From Amaurobius ferox (Eukaryota; Arthropoda; Arachnida; Araneae; Amaurobiidae), in NCBI GenBank assembly GCA_951213105.1, contig OX578136.1, positions 159,375,178 through 159,439,177 of the forward strand: a stretch of DNA of 64,000 bases. Direction: 5' to 3'. The translations under genes were made by a program, and so were the position numbers. A model generated the notes under the pieces. The model made no database searches. It worked only from the letters and a program-made list of their open reading frames with translations, and had not been told where the DNA came from. Of this stretch, positions 10,955 to 21,893 are shown piece after piece (position 1 is the stretch's first letter; every line of letters begins with the position of its first letter).

Positions 10955-11570
10955 AAGCATGGGTGCCCATAGCACTTTTTCCAGGGTGAAAACTCAATAA
11001 TGATATGTACAATATCAACTACCTTGATCCCCACCTTTGGGACCTTGAATGTCCGGGGAGCGGAAGTGCCTCCTTTCCCTCCCCTATGGGCGCTCATTGA
11101 AAAGGTTCCCTGCTTATATTAGTAACCTCAGGACAGAACCTAACGGAGTCGAAGTTTCGATTATCCCTCGGGTGGAAAAATAGAGTCTTTCCAGACCCCA
11201 CAAAAGTTTCCGCGAAGTCTGAAGCTTTCCACACTTATAGCCATCTCTCCGGGCCACTCAAACAGCTACTGTAAGCCCCAGAGCCAGTCTAGTAGGCTGA
11301 GTCTTCAACACTTATAGCCATGGGTGCCCATAGGGGCGTTCAAAGTCACAAATGTACGTATCAAGCTAGTCAATATTGTACGTTTGATTCATGAGTTTGT
11401 CCTCTGGAAAATGTTCTATGGGCACCCATAGGGAAGCGCAAGGGAGCACTTTCGCTCCCGTGAACGCTGAAGGTCAGAAATGTAGGTATCAAGTTAGTAT
11501 TTACCTCTCATCCTTGAGTTTGGCCATCCCAGGAATAAGTTTTATGGACGTCCTTGAATCCCACTCGTTC
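10955..11570 (+). repeat. Duplicated block with CATGGGTGCCCATAG palindromes
   Basis: Near-palindromes of the type tatgggcacccata occur at about 10958, 11321 and 11418. The segment 11330-11415 is repeated, diverged, at 11428-11545 (both contain 'caaatgta.gtatcaag.tagt' and a following 'gagttt.'). I see no gene; the frame at 11391-11714 ends in a CT microsatellite (11640-11672). Confidence 0.6.
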
Positions 11571-12052
11571 GAAACAAGGTCGACCTCTCCTGCAGTTACC
11601 ACACTATATTTTGATCGTACTATATTTTGTCACACACACAAACACACTCTCTCTCTCTCGCTCTCTGTGTCTCCCTTCCTCTCTTTCAGTGTTCTAATCA
11701 CGTTAAGTACATAATGATCCACCTAATTCTAATTTATTTAGAATGCAACTACAAATAGAATTTCGTTGCTGTACGTACTCTTTTAAAATCTCTAATTTTG
11801 AATAATGTTTTAATCCCATTTATTACAAAATAGTCTACCTGTTTCTAATTTTCTACAGAATGCATCTACATATAAATTGTCATAGCGATACGTGCATTCG
11901 CACCTCCCGGATACAGACACACACTGATGGCAATATTTCCCAAAATGTTCGAAATGTGTCCATGATGTCTTTAAGTATATTTTCTCGTCTAAATGTCGTG
12001 ATTATCCGTGAACCTCCTCTATACAATAGCATTAGAAAAGAATAAAATTATT

Positions 12053-12249
12053 CTTTAATTTAGTCAATACTGAATTAATTTAATTCTAATCTAAGAGATA
12101 ATGCCTTTAAAAAAGTGTCTATGTTGCTTAATTGTAAGTTATATATCCGCTTCTTTAATTTAGTCAATATTGAATTAATTTAATTCTAATCTAAAAGATA
12201 ATGCATTTAAAATGTGTCTATATTGCTAAATTGTAAATTATATATCCTA
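12053..12249 (+). repeat. Tandem duplication, two copies of about 100 bp
   Basis: 'ttctttaatttagtcaata' begins both units (about 12053 and 12153), and each ends at 'ttatatatcc'. The units differ at a handful of positions. AT-rich and non-coding. Confidence 0.9.
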
Positions 12250-12302
12250 TAAAAAGATAAACAAAAATGCGGGAGATCATTCTACTGATGTAGAGAATAC
12301 GT

Positions 12303-12318
12303 GGTTGCTATAGCAACC
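12303..12318. promoter_or_regulatory. Perfect 16-bp palindrome resembling an RFX X-box
   Basis: ggttgctatagcaacc is a perfect inverted repeat whose halves match the GTTGC/GCAAC halves of the X-box bound by RFX factors (ideal GTTGCCATGGCAAC). It stands next to a (GA)n tract. No gene start is identifiable nearby, so function is speculative. Confidence 0.3.
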
Positions 12319-12612
12319 TTGAGAGAGAGAGGGCTCCTTCGTTTATCACTCTGGCGATAAAACGACGTTTGGCGTGTGATTTGAAAGAAGGGTTCTGTCG
12401 TGGGATACACTTTGGCTTTCCACGTTCGTTAACTCACAGTTCAAATATTTTGTCTTTGACATCTTAAACTGTAGCTTGAATGAAAATCGGGTTATTTCAT
12501 CGTATTTCCCAAACAAGTGTATCAAATTTTATATTTTTGTATGTTATAATTTTTACGGTATGAAGCACAGATACTAGAGGAACGCGGAATGTGTCAAACA
12601 GTGGCGGCTGCT

Positions 12613-12745
12613 TTTATAACACTCTCCAACAAAGTGACTTTGTTCACTCTTTCTGTCTGTCTGTCCGTTTGCACGATAACTGCCGTAAAAATGACTTTAT
12701 CAAAATGAAATTACAGTATGTTGTTGAGACTGTCTGTGGGGAATT
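12613..12745 (-). repeat. Inverted fragment of the (GACA)n dispersed repeat
   Basis: The reverse complement matches 150-290 and 32935-33030 ('acaacatactgtaatttc', 'cggcagttatcgtgc', GTCT run). Positions 12750-13770 hold AT-rich DNA in which I recognise no element; overlapping frames on both strands at 13355-13555 are likely chance. Confidence 0.75.
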
Positions 12746-13770
12746 CACATCTCAAATATTTTGTGTTTGACATTAAATATTTCTTAAACAAAAGTTTAAA
12801 TCTGAAACGGTTTATTTCAGCATGTTTTTCACAGTTTCTCTGCAAGTGTACCAAATTTTATATTTTTGTATGATTTTTAAGAGCGGAAAATAAAAGTTTT
12901 TGTTAGATTAAATGCTTCACATTGCTATTACTTTCTCTATAAATATCTTCTATTAAACATAGATATGCATAGTAACCAACAAATACATTTAGTATCGAAT
13001 TTAGTTTCTGGATAAACAATTTATTTTTACGAAGCTCTTATAGTTTTCGGGAAATTATGTTGTCAAATCAAAGAAGATTAAAAATTTCCATTTTTAAAGT
13101 TTGTAATGCTCAAGAACAAAACAAAAAGCGGTAACTCTAAACTGTAGGGAAATAATTTGTAGCCTTTTAAAAGTCCTATAATTTGTTTAATGATTGAAAT
13201 CTCAGTTTTCAAAGTAGAGTGTTCGATATTTTAATAGAGTTATTTTGAAAAGACGGTCCAATTGCGATACTTTTGTAAGCTATGAACAGTAGACGAGTAA
13301 TCTGTAGCCCTTTGATATCCCTGAAGGAATATATAAATGGAACTTTATTAAATTTTGGTTCACAAAACATTATTCAAGCAAAACCCTTTAGGCTCCATCG
13401 AACTGGAACCACCGCCGATTTTTCTTCTGCACAACAGTGCTTCGAATAGCATTCGACATTCTGTTGTCCCCTCAGTCCGTACTTTGTTATCTACATTTCC
13501 CCATAGAGTCTTCATAGACGTCCCTATTAAAAGACCATGGGGCATTAATCAGTAAAAAGGAAATACATTAACACGTAGACCCGCTTTCTCCGATGGAGAA
13601 CGTTCAAAAAGTTAGGTATTTCTCTCTTTAGAGACTGTTATCCGTATTGATTGGTTTTATTCTTTCTAGCGTTAATCTACGGAATAATCGATAACTTCAC
13701 AAGCAGCAAGAAAACATGCCACATGCCACAATTATGAGAACCTCTATTGGTCACCCTACAAAGCCACTTT

Positions 13771-14235
13771 GACGATAAGAGTTTGCAATTTCGTCCCAGT
13801 AGCTCAACATTAGAGTGTCGACTGGCCAATTCGAAAATCAAGGGTTCATCTCCCGGTTGGGGCAGCTAGGCTTTGAACAAATCAACCCTGTATGTTAGTG
13901 CAAAGATGTCGGAGGTCCGAAAGTGACCCTAGTACGACTAGTGCAGATTCAGTGTACTGTGGAAGATTTTGCGGCGATTTCAAATTGAGAGGATAACGAC
14001 CTCGCAGGATACTAGTTTGGGTAAAAATAATAGTAACAGAAGGCTAACCTGAGATAAAAATAGCAGGAGGTAGCTGTCCACCAATCTGACATTAGAGGGT
14101 GCAGAATGTAGTGCTCACTTCGAGGACAAGAGCTTGCAATTTCGTCCCAGTAGTTGAACGTTAGACCGTCGGCTGGCCAGTTCCGGGATCCAGGGTTCGA
14201 TTCCCGGTTGGGGGAGCAAGGCTCTTTACAACTCA
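13771..14235 (+). mobile_element. Dimeric tRNA-derived SINE (SINE2), tRNA-body-tRNA
   Basis: The first tRNA-like head (13791-13862) has an A-box-like 'tagctcaacattagag' and a B-box-like 'gggttcatctccc'. A body (about 13880-14030) and linker follow, then a second head (about 14121-14220) with 'agggttcgattcccgg', a near-perfect pol III B box. The same order and linker ('ggctaacctgag', 'ccaatctgaca') recur on the minus strand at 56241-56720, so the dimer moves or was copied as a unit. The heads are not functional tRNA genes: the cloverleaf is incomplete. Confidence 0.75.
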
Positions 14236-14239
14236 AATG

Positions 14240-14608
14240 AGTCACATAATGCTTCAGGCTTTAAATCTAAAGATTGAGCTTAGACTAGTAGAGGCTACAG
14301 TGGAAATATTCATAAGCACAATACCCGAAAATACAATCTGTTCCCAATGCTAGGACAAGCTGGTCGATGCAGTAGGAACGCAATTGTATTAGGGTACTAC
14401 TCATATCTTCATGGCCGCGTCAGAAAAGTTCCATAATATTTAATATGAAAATGAGTAGTTTTTAATTGGCAAGTATAAGTTCTGCATGGTCTCCATAAAT
14501 CTTTTTGTGACATCAATTCCGTGAAAGAATAAATTCAATTTGTATTGAAATTAAACAGGTTGTTTAAAAAACTGTAAACTTGTGCAACCCAATAATGTAC
14601 GCAATTTT
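14240..14608. other. Unassigned DNA
   Basis: No repeat partner, open frame or RNA gene is recognised here. Confidence 0.4.
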
Positions 14609-15191
14609 ACTTTCTCTATACTGAATGACAAGGTACAGTTTAAGTATTGGGATAGAATAAGAAACTGGCATTATTATAAGTTTTACGTCTGTGTGTGCAT
14701 TTGTCTGTATGTGTATCTGTGGGTACAATGCATATATATATATGTACTTTAATTCAAAAACTAAATTTATAGAATTTGGTAATTATATCACAATTTTATC
14801 TGGCAATTATATCATCGGTGATTTTCCTGGTTCTGAATGAATTTTGGTACAATTTAGATAAAAAAAAACTGCCCTTTTTACAAAACAGCACACACAATTT
14901 GATATGAAAGATTAAATTATGCTTAAATAAAATAATATAAGACACGTTTCATGCGTGATTTTTAATAACAAACCTAATAAGATCAGATCTATTACTCTAA
15001 ACTGAACCGTTCTATAGATATTATTGAAACTTTCTATTTGAAAATTTGGTAATGAAATTGGATAAAATTTAAATTAGGTATCCTTTTCATGCACTATTTT
15101 GTTGAGTAAAGCCTAAATCAGTGCATTATGGAATATATGAATAAAAAATAAATATAAGTCCTAGGTAAAGTCATGTGTTACCCACGTCAGA
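14609..15191 (-). mobile_element. Diverged HINE-like element, copy I
   Basis: On the minus strand it opens TCTGACGTGGGTAACACATG (15191 downwards) and ends near 'gagaaagta' at 14609. The inside holds a degenerate GT microsatellite (14689-14735). It is more diverged than copies D, E and F. Its outer end directly abuts the 141-bp satellite. Confidence 0.6.
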
Positions 15192-17165
15192 TTATTTTAC
15201 TTATTCAGGGTGCATTTATTCCTTTACGTCATGAGAACTTTCTAGCATTTACATATTGAGATCTTCTATTGGTCTATTACATGTAATGAAGCGATATTTC
15301 ATTTGTAATGTGATAGAAAATGTCGAAAATTATTAGTTTACTTATTCAGGGTGCATTTATTCCTTTACGTCATGAGAACTTCCTAGCATTTACATATTGA
15401 GATCTTATATTGGTCTATTACATGTAATGAAAGGATATTTCATTTGTAATGTGATATAAAATGTCGAAAATTATTAGTTTACATATTCAGGGTGCATTTA
15501 TTCCTTTACGTCATGAGAACTTTCTAGCATTTACATATTGAGATCTTCTATTGGTCTATTACATGTAATGAAGCGATATTTCATTTGTAATGTGATAGAA
15601 AATGTCGAAAATTATTAGTTTATTTATTCAGGGTGCATTTATTCCTTTACGTCATGAGAACTTCCTAGCATTTACATATTGAGATCTTCTATTGGTCTAT
15701 TACATGTAATGAAGCGATATTTCATTTGTAATGTGATAGAAAATGTCGAAAATTATTAGTTTACTTATTCAGGGTGCATTTATTCCTTTACGTCATGAGA
15801 ACTTCCTAGCATTTACATATTGAGATCTTATATTGGTCTATAACATCTAGTGAAGCGATATTTCATTTGTAATGTAATAAAAAAAATCTAGAAAAAATTA
15901 TCTTAGTTATTCAGGGTGCATTTATTCCTTTACGTCATGAGAACTTTCTAGCATTTACATATTGAGATCTTCTATTGGTCTATTACATGTAATGAAAGGA
16001 TATTTCATTTGTAATGTGATATAAAATGTCGAAAATTATTAGTTTACATATTCAGGGTGCATTTATTCCTTTTCGTCATGAGAACTTTCTAGCATTTACA
16101 TATTGAGATCTTCTATTGGTCTATTACATGTAATGAAGCGATATTTCATTTGTAATGTGATAGAAAATGTCGAAAATTATTAGTTTACTTATTCAGGGTG
16201 CATTTATTCCTTTACGTCATGAGAACTTCCTAGCATTTACATATTGAGATCTTATATTGGTCTATTACATGTAATGAAAGGATATTTCATTTGTAATGTG
16301 ATAGAAAATGTCGAAAATTATTAGTTTACTTATTCAGGGTGCATTTATTCCTTTACGTCATGAGAACTTCCTAGCATTTACATATTGTGATCTTATATTG
16401 GTCTATTACATGAAATGAAGGGATATTTCATTTGTAATGTGATAGAAAATGTCGAAAATTATTAGTTTACTTATTCAGGGTGCATTTATTCCTTTACGTC
16501 ATGAGAACTTTCTAGCATTTACATATAGAGATCTTCTATTGGTCTATTACATGTAATGAAGCGATATTTCATTTGTAATGTGATAGAAAATGTCGAAAAT
16601 TATTAGTTTACTTATTCAGGGTGCATTTATTCCTTTACGTCATGAGCACTTTCTAGCATTTACATATTGAGATCTTCTATTGGTCTATTACATGTAATGA
16701 AGCGATATTTTATTTGTAATGTGATAGAAAATGTCGAAAATTATTAATTTAATTATTCAGGGTGCATTTATTCCTTTACGTCATGAGCACATTCCGGCAT
16801 TTACATATTGAGATCACCTATTGGTCTATAACATCTAGTGAAGCGATATTTCATTTGTAATGTAATAAAAAAAATCTAGAAAAAATTATCTTAGTTATTC
16901 AGGGTGCATTTATTCCTTTACGTCATGAGCACTTTCTGGCATTTACATATTGAGATCTTCTATTGGTCTATAACATGTAGTGAAGCGATATTTCATTTGT
17001 AATGTGATAAAAAAATCTCGGAAAAAAAAGGATCTTATTTATTCAGGGTGCATTTATTCCTTCACATCATGAGCACGTTCTAGCATTTACATATTGAGAT
17101 CGTCTATTGCATGTAGTGAAGAGATATTTCATTTGCAATGTGATAGAAATCTCGAAAATCGCTGA
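15192..17165 (+). repeat. 141-bp satellite, 14 tandem units
   Basis: The marker 'cagggtgcatttatt' starts units at 15206, 15347, 15488, 15629, 15770, 15912, 16053, 16194, 16335, 16476, 16617, 16758, 16900 and 17044, so the period is 141 bp (142-144 where an A run expands). Interior units are about 95% alike; the last three units toward 17165 are progressively diverged. Units 5 and 12 share a distinctive block ('aacatctagtgaagcgat' and an expanded A run). Most units hold 'ttacgtcatga' (one reads 'tttcgtca'), a CRE-like TGACGTAA. No coding capacity. Confidence 0.97.
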
Positions 17166-17437
17166 ATAAAATATTGCCACGATATTCACGACCCTATCTT
17201 TCAAACTTTTCAATTAAACCTTTCCGTTGTCTCGACTACAAAGATGTTTTTCGTGTTTCTCATTTCCAAATAAAATATTTTATTCCTATCTCGCGGTTTG
17301 TCTTTCCAAAAAAAAAGAAATTGAGGCATATCATCCATTATTTTATAAAGCACTCAAATGTACATTTTGAAAGACGTGCCAAAAATAGTGTGGAATAGAC
17401 TGGTCGCTCTTTTCAATGTTATCGATATTTTGTTTTT

Positions 17438-17700
17438 ACTTTCCCTACAATACATGGTAATGTATAGGGAAAATAATGGAATCGAGTTAAAAATCTCAAC
17501 TCAAGTTTTAATCTGCACGTTTCAGGACCACTAGAACACGGCAAAAAATTTTTGACGTTTGTGTGTGTGTGTGTTCGTGTGTGTTCGTGTGTGTGTGTTC
17601 GTGTGTGTGTGTGTGTGTGTGTGTGTGTTCGTGTGTGTGTGTGTTTGTGTGTGTGTCTGTGCAATGATATTTCCACTCTAACTAAAAAAAAATTAACCAA
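17438..17700 (-). mobile_element. Partial HINE-like element, copy G
   Basis: It starts with the terminal hairpin-type sequence actttccctacaa...tgtatagggaaa (about 17438-17475), then the block corresponding to 'cacgtttcagg' and a (GT)n tract (17560-17660). It stops before the 5' end. Copy H lies next to it in the opposite orientation. Confidence 0.6.
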
Positions 17701-17805
17701 ACTTCATAAAATTTTTAGGTAAGTATGCGGAGGTATTCGTAACGTGAATGAATTCCCCATATCTTTGTAAGTCAATCGGGATGTGAAGATCTTAATTCTT
17801 AAAAA

Positions 17806-18591
17806 TCTGATGTGGGCAGCACATGACTTTCCCTGCAGACTTATATTCACGTTCAATTTATTTAAATTAAATTTAATTAATTTTTAATTCAATTTTTGAT
17901 CTCATTTGAAAACTGGACTAATTTTCAAAAATGGTGTAGAAAAAATACGAAAAACTAATATATCTCGAGAACGGCTAGTCCTAGTGTAATGGAGTTGGTC
18001 TTATTCTTTTCTTCGCTAAAAATTACGTATTAAACAAGCATTTAATGGCTATATTTGAGCATACGTAGTTCTTAAGTTTAGATTTTGATGATTTTTGTGG
18101 GCCATTTTGCAAAAAAAGGCAGGTTATTTTTTTTCGAATTATACCAAAATCTAATCAGCACCAGGGTGGCTTACAAGCGACTTATCTGCCAAATTTTGTG
18201 AAATTAGGTCCATTAGTTTTTCAGTTAGAGTGGATACAAGCTTTTGCGGGCCATTTCGCAAAAAAAGGCGGGTTCTTTTAACCCGAGTCATACCCAAAAC
18301 GAATCAGCTCCAGATTCGTGCACAAGTGACTTACCTACCAAATTTTATGAAATTCGGTCAATTAGTTTTGTAATTAGAGTGGATAACAAATCTGCACAGA
18401 CAGACAGACACACAGACATACACACAGACAGACACACAGACACACAGACACACACACAGACGTCACGCTAAAAATAGTTTTCTCGTATTCTAGAGGTCTC
18501 GAAACGTGTAGATCCGTCGAAAACTCGAGTTGCGATTTTCGACATGATTCCAATACTTTCCCTATACAATACCATGTATTGCAGGGAAAGT
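17806..18591 (+). mobile_element. HINE-like element, copy H (variant subfamily), both ends present
   Basis: 5' end TCTGATGTGGGCAGCACATG, subterminal ACTTTCCCTGCA, and a 3' hairpin pairing actttccctatacaatac with tattgcagggaaagt, ending at 18591. Flanks are 'ttaaaaa' and 'aaatatt'. A CAGA/CA microsatellite lies at 18397-18462. The core differs from copies D-F, so ends are shared while interiors vary, as in Helentron/HINE families. Confidence 0.7.
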
Positions 18592-18683
18592 AAATATTGC
18601 AAAATAATTCTAAATGTGGAAAGAGACTAACTAAAAAATTAGCCTCGGTTTTTGAATAATATTATTATCCAGTTTTTTACTTA

Positions 18684-18855
18684 CCGTATAATTAAAATAA
18701 CCAAAGGTGCATTACCAGGAACTTGCTGTATAATTAAAATAACCAAAGGTGCATTGACAGGTACTTATCGTATAATTAAAATAATCAAAGGTGCATTACC
18801 AGGTACTTACCGTAAAATTAAAATTACCAAAGGTGCATTACCAGGTACTACTGGT
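18684..18855 (+). repeat. 42-bp minisatellite, four units
   Basis: Units start at 18686, 18728, 18770 and 18812 ('gtataattaaaata.ccaaagg'). The period is a multiple of three, so a plus frame stays open with a 14-residue repeat (IIKITKGALPGTYR). I regard this frame as incidental: there is no signal peptide, domain or splice context. Confidence 0.9.
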
Positions 18856-19487
18856 TCATCGTGATAAGAAGAAATTGATTATATTAGGCCGTACTAAAGT
18901 AATACTTCCATTTAAACTAAACAACACATTTATTATGATATTAATAAAAATTTTTGATTATATAGATTTTATATAAAGTGTTGCAACAAACTGAAAATAT
19001 ATTCAATATTATTCTTACTCATATGGATTTTGTAACACACTCATTATCTAACAGTTCTAATCAGTATTGCTAATAATATATATTTTCAATTATTCAATCT
19101 TATACATATTCCTACTTCTCACTCTATCTTTTATCATTATTTAATTAATACCACATAGATCAATTTTGTCAAAATATATATATAGCCAATCTCATAATTA
19201 TGGATTAATACTTATATATATATATATATATATATATAAATTAGTAAATCCAATGTTAGAATGTATGTAGTAACTCATAATACACTATTCCAAAATTTTC
19301 CACAAAATACAAAGAAATAAAAGAAATTAAGACATAAAGAAGAAATAATAAAGCGTAATGCAAGTCAAAGACAAAGACAATCAACAAATTTCAAAAATGA
19401 GGAATGAAAATAAGAAAACGAAAAAATCAAGCAAAAAAGCTTGCACATGGAAGAGCTTTAGGCTTAAGGTAAGTTCATTTCGAAAAA

Positions 19488-19518
<31 letters not shown>

Positions 19519-20594
19519 CTGTAATACATTTTACAGTTGTGTACACAGAAACGTAGAATCAGCATTAATGAAACGTGTATGGCCCTTGATAACGTACATG
19601 GTTTCAGAAATGCTTTTCATATTCATTTTATTCCTTTTATATTCACTAGATTCCATTTATTAAATTTCCATACTTCTTGGGAGCTATAAAAGGCTTAGCT
19701 CATCGTGCTACACTTGGCTTCTGATTTGCAATTTTTTACCTTTACCATCAGTTTACAAGCAATTTTCTTTGGTATTTCTCGGGTATATATATATATATTA
19801 CAAGTAATCATAAAAATCTTCAATTATATATATATATATATATATATATGTTTTTTCTATGTTCTCTAATGTGGGCCAACTTTTAAAAATTTAAAATCAT
19901 TAATTTTGGGTTAAGCATTTTCATTCATTAGAATTTATTCCTGTACAGCTTAACTTCCTTATCATGTATATAAAATCATTTATACTATAGCAACTCACCC
20001 ATTGAGATGTCGTCATCTATTTCCTCTTATAACTCGAAATATATAAGTGAGTATCATCATCGTCTTTGGAACAATTGTTTTTATCACTATTTACTATCGT
20101 CTGGAGTTGTCCCTTAGTTTGTATTCATACAGATAGTTCAAGGCATTCTTTTATCTGATATCACTTTAGTTCCATGAGATTGTTCTAAGTGCTCTTGCTG
20201 GGTCAGATCGTAAATCTCGTTTCAGCTCATCTGGGTTTGTTTGCAGTTCTCCTTACAATTAAATTACTGCAGATCTCTGACGACGAGGGAAGCGCAACCG
20301 CTTCTGCCCTCCGTCCTACGATCGGAGCGGCTGCCCTTGCTGCAATAGTACACTATATTTTTGTGTACGATTCATCCAATGTACTAACAGTAGTTGGAAA
20401 TAAACGCATGCCGACAACTCTCACTAGCTCAATCTCAACGACCTTTTCATCAGAGTCTTTATGGAAGTATTAGAATCTTATGGAAATTTCTGATATCAGG
20501 AATTCTCACAATCATTTGTATGATAGGGTATTGGACCTCTTATCCATAAGCTCATGCAGTTTTTCAAAAATCAGTTTCTAGACTATAAGCCATC
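18856..20594. other. AT-rich unassigned DNA with four (TA)n tracts
   Basis: (TA)n tracts lie at about 19211-19238, 19493-19518, 19784-19798 and 19825-19850. A GC-richer patch at 20270-20420 gives a 94-residue plus frame (20189-20473) with no family resemblance and no ATG start; I do not call it a gene. Confidence 0.5.
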
Positions 20595-20609
20595 TGAGCA
20601 TCCGTAATT

Positions 20610-20692
20610 GAAAGTTCCATGCGGAGCTCCTGTTGCAAACTTTTGCGGAGCAAGCTGTTGCAAGCTTTTGCAGAGCTCTTGTTGCAAGCTTA
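20610..20692 (+). repeat. Tandem 'gagctcctgttgcaa' repeat, three units
   Basis: Three diverged units of about 30 bp ('gagct(c)ctgttgcaa.cttttgc.ga'). Confidence 0.7.
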
Positions 20693-21321
20693 CCATCTAA
20701 TGCCAGCGTCAATTGCAAAGTGCGAAAGAAAGTAAAGATCAGACATTCGGGATGGTAAGGACATCAATCGCGTCCGCACCACTCGAAGAATAGTTTGCAT
20801 CTCATTGTAGTTCCCAAGTCCTTGCCTTGGACCATGTATTATTTCGCCCACATATATAGGCGTAAAAAGGTTCCATCTTCTTCTGCATTGTAACATTGTG
20901 CCACTCTAGTTCTGAGTAGATTTTGGTACGATTCAAAATCTAAAATAAAAAAATACGTTTGCTCAAATGTATCAATTAAATGCTTGTTTCATACATAATT
21001 TTTGACGATAAAAATAATAAAACAAACCCCATTCCTCTAGGACTAGATGTTTTCATCAACATCATTCACATGGATCTAGTTTGCTTCATTTACGAAAGTA
21101 GATACTTTGTGCAATAGTTTTGTATTTTGACGCCCAACAATTCGCCAATATAGTCACTTATTCATATATAAGGAAAGGCTTTCTCTGTCTCTGTATGTAA
21201 CGCTTGGCGATCAATTCATCGCGGTTGGCGGTTAACTTAGAGAAACAACGCCAACTTGGTGACGTTTGTAAAATTGGAGAAAATATCATCAACATTACAG
21301 AATTGACACATAATTAACGAC

Positions 21322-21382
21322 GAACCGGCCACACAGAAAGCTACCATAAGCCTTTGGGTTGGTCGTGTGGTCTGGGCTTTCT
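21322..21382 (+). mobile_element. 61-bp dead-on-arrival LINE 3' tail with 14-bp target duplication
   Basis: The insert is flanked by the exact 14-bp direct repeat acataattaacgac (21308-21321 and 21383-21396). It aligns throughout with the reverse complement of 4229-4288, the 3' end of the LINE at 4226. The hairpin is intact: GGCCACAC (21327-21334) pairs with GTGTGGTC (21365-21372) around a 30-nt loop with GCC-UUUG-GGU inside. This is what extreme 5' truncation during target-primed reverse transcription leaves. Confidence 0.8.
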
Positions 21383-21463
21383 ACATAATTAACGACAATG
21401 ACTCTAAATTAAAGAAATAATTATTAAAATATTTTATTAGTAGACTATATTGTTTATTGCGGT

Positions 21464-21645
21464 TGTAACTTGGCAAACAAACTTAACAAACTGTAACTTG
21501 GAAAACAAACTTAGCAAACTGCAACTTTGAAAACAAACTTAACAAACTGTAACTTGGCAAACAAACTTAACAAACTGTAACTTGGAAAACAAACTTAACA
21601 AACTGTAACTTGGAAAACAAACTTAACAAAATGTAACTTGGCAAT
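21464..21645 (+). repeat. 28-bp minisatellite, six units plus
   Basis: Units are 'tgtaacttgg.aaacaaac' + 'ttaacaaac'. It is followed at 21650-21710 by inverted relatives ('ttaagttacagtta'), so the array has an inverted tail. Confidence 0.92.
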
Positions 21646-21893
21646 ATTGCTAATTGTTAAGTTACAGTTACTGTTAATTGCTAAGTTACAGTTATTGCTA
21701 AGGTACAGTTTCGCGAAATATAGATTAATTGGGTACATCAAATAGTTTTATATGCTTACATCCAAAAAAGCGCCAAATGTTCGATTCAATGTTGTAAACA
21801 TTGTACCGTGAATCTTATATATCAGTATGCCGCTGTGAAAGAAGTAAATTCATTGCTTTATGAGAAAGTCATATGCTACCCACATCAGATTTT

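Larger units (their letters stand above)
20920..21889 (-). mobile_element. HINE-like copy carrying later insertions
   Basis: Minus-strand 5' end TCTGATGTGGGTAGCATATG at 21889 downwards. It includes the 'ggatctagtttg.ttcat' block (21072) and the GCCAA iterons (21205-21310). It is interrupted by the 61-bp LINE tail (21322-21382) and a 28-bp minisatellite (21464-21645). The hairpin end is not recognisable. Confidence 0.6.

Noticed and set aside
13355..13555. Overlapping frames on both strands
   Set aside because: No domain, no start context, no repeat partner; such overlaps are expected by chance.
18652..18864. Open frame with a 14-residue repeat
   Set aside because: A 42-bp minisatellite period keeps the frame open; there is no other sign of a protein.
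20189..20473. 94-codon frame with alanine-rich hydrophobic stretch
   Set aside because: No ATG at its start, no family resemblance, and a GC-rich patch explains its openness.
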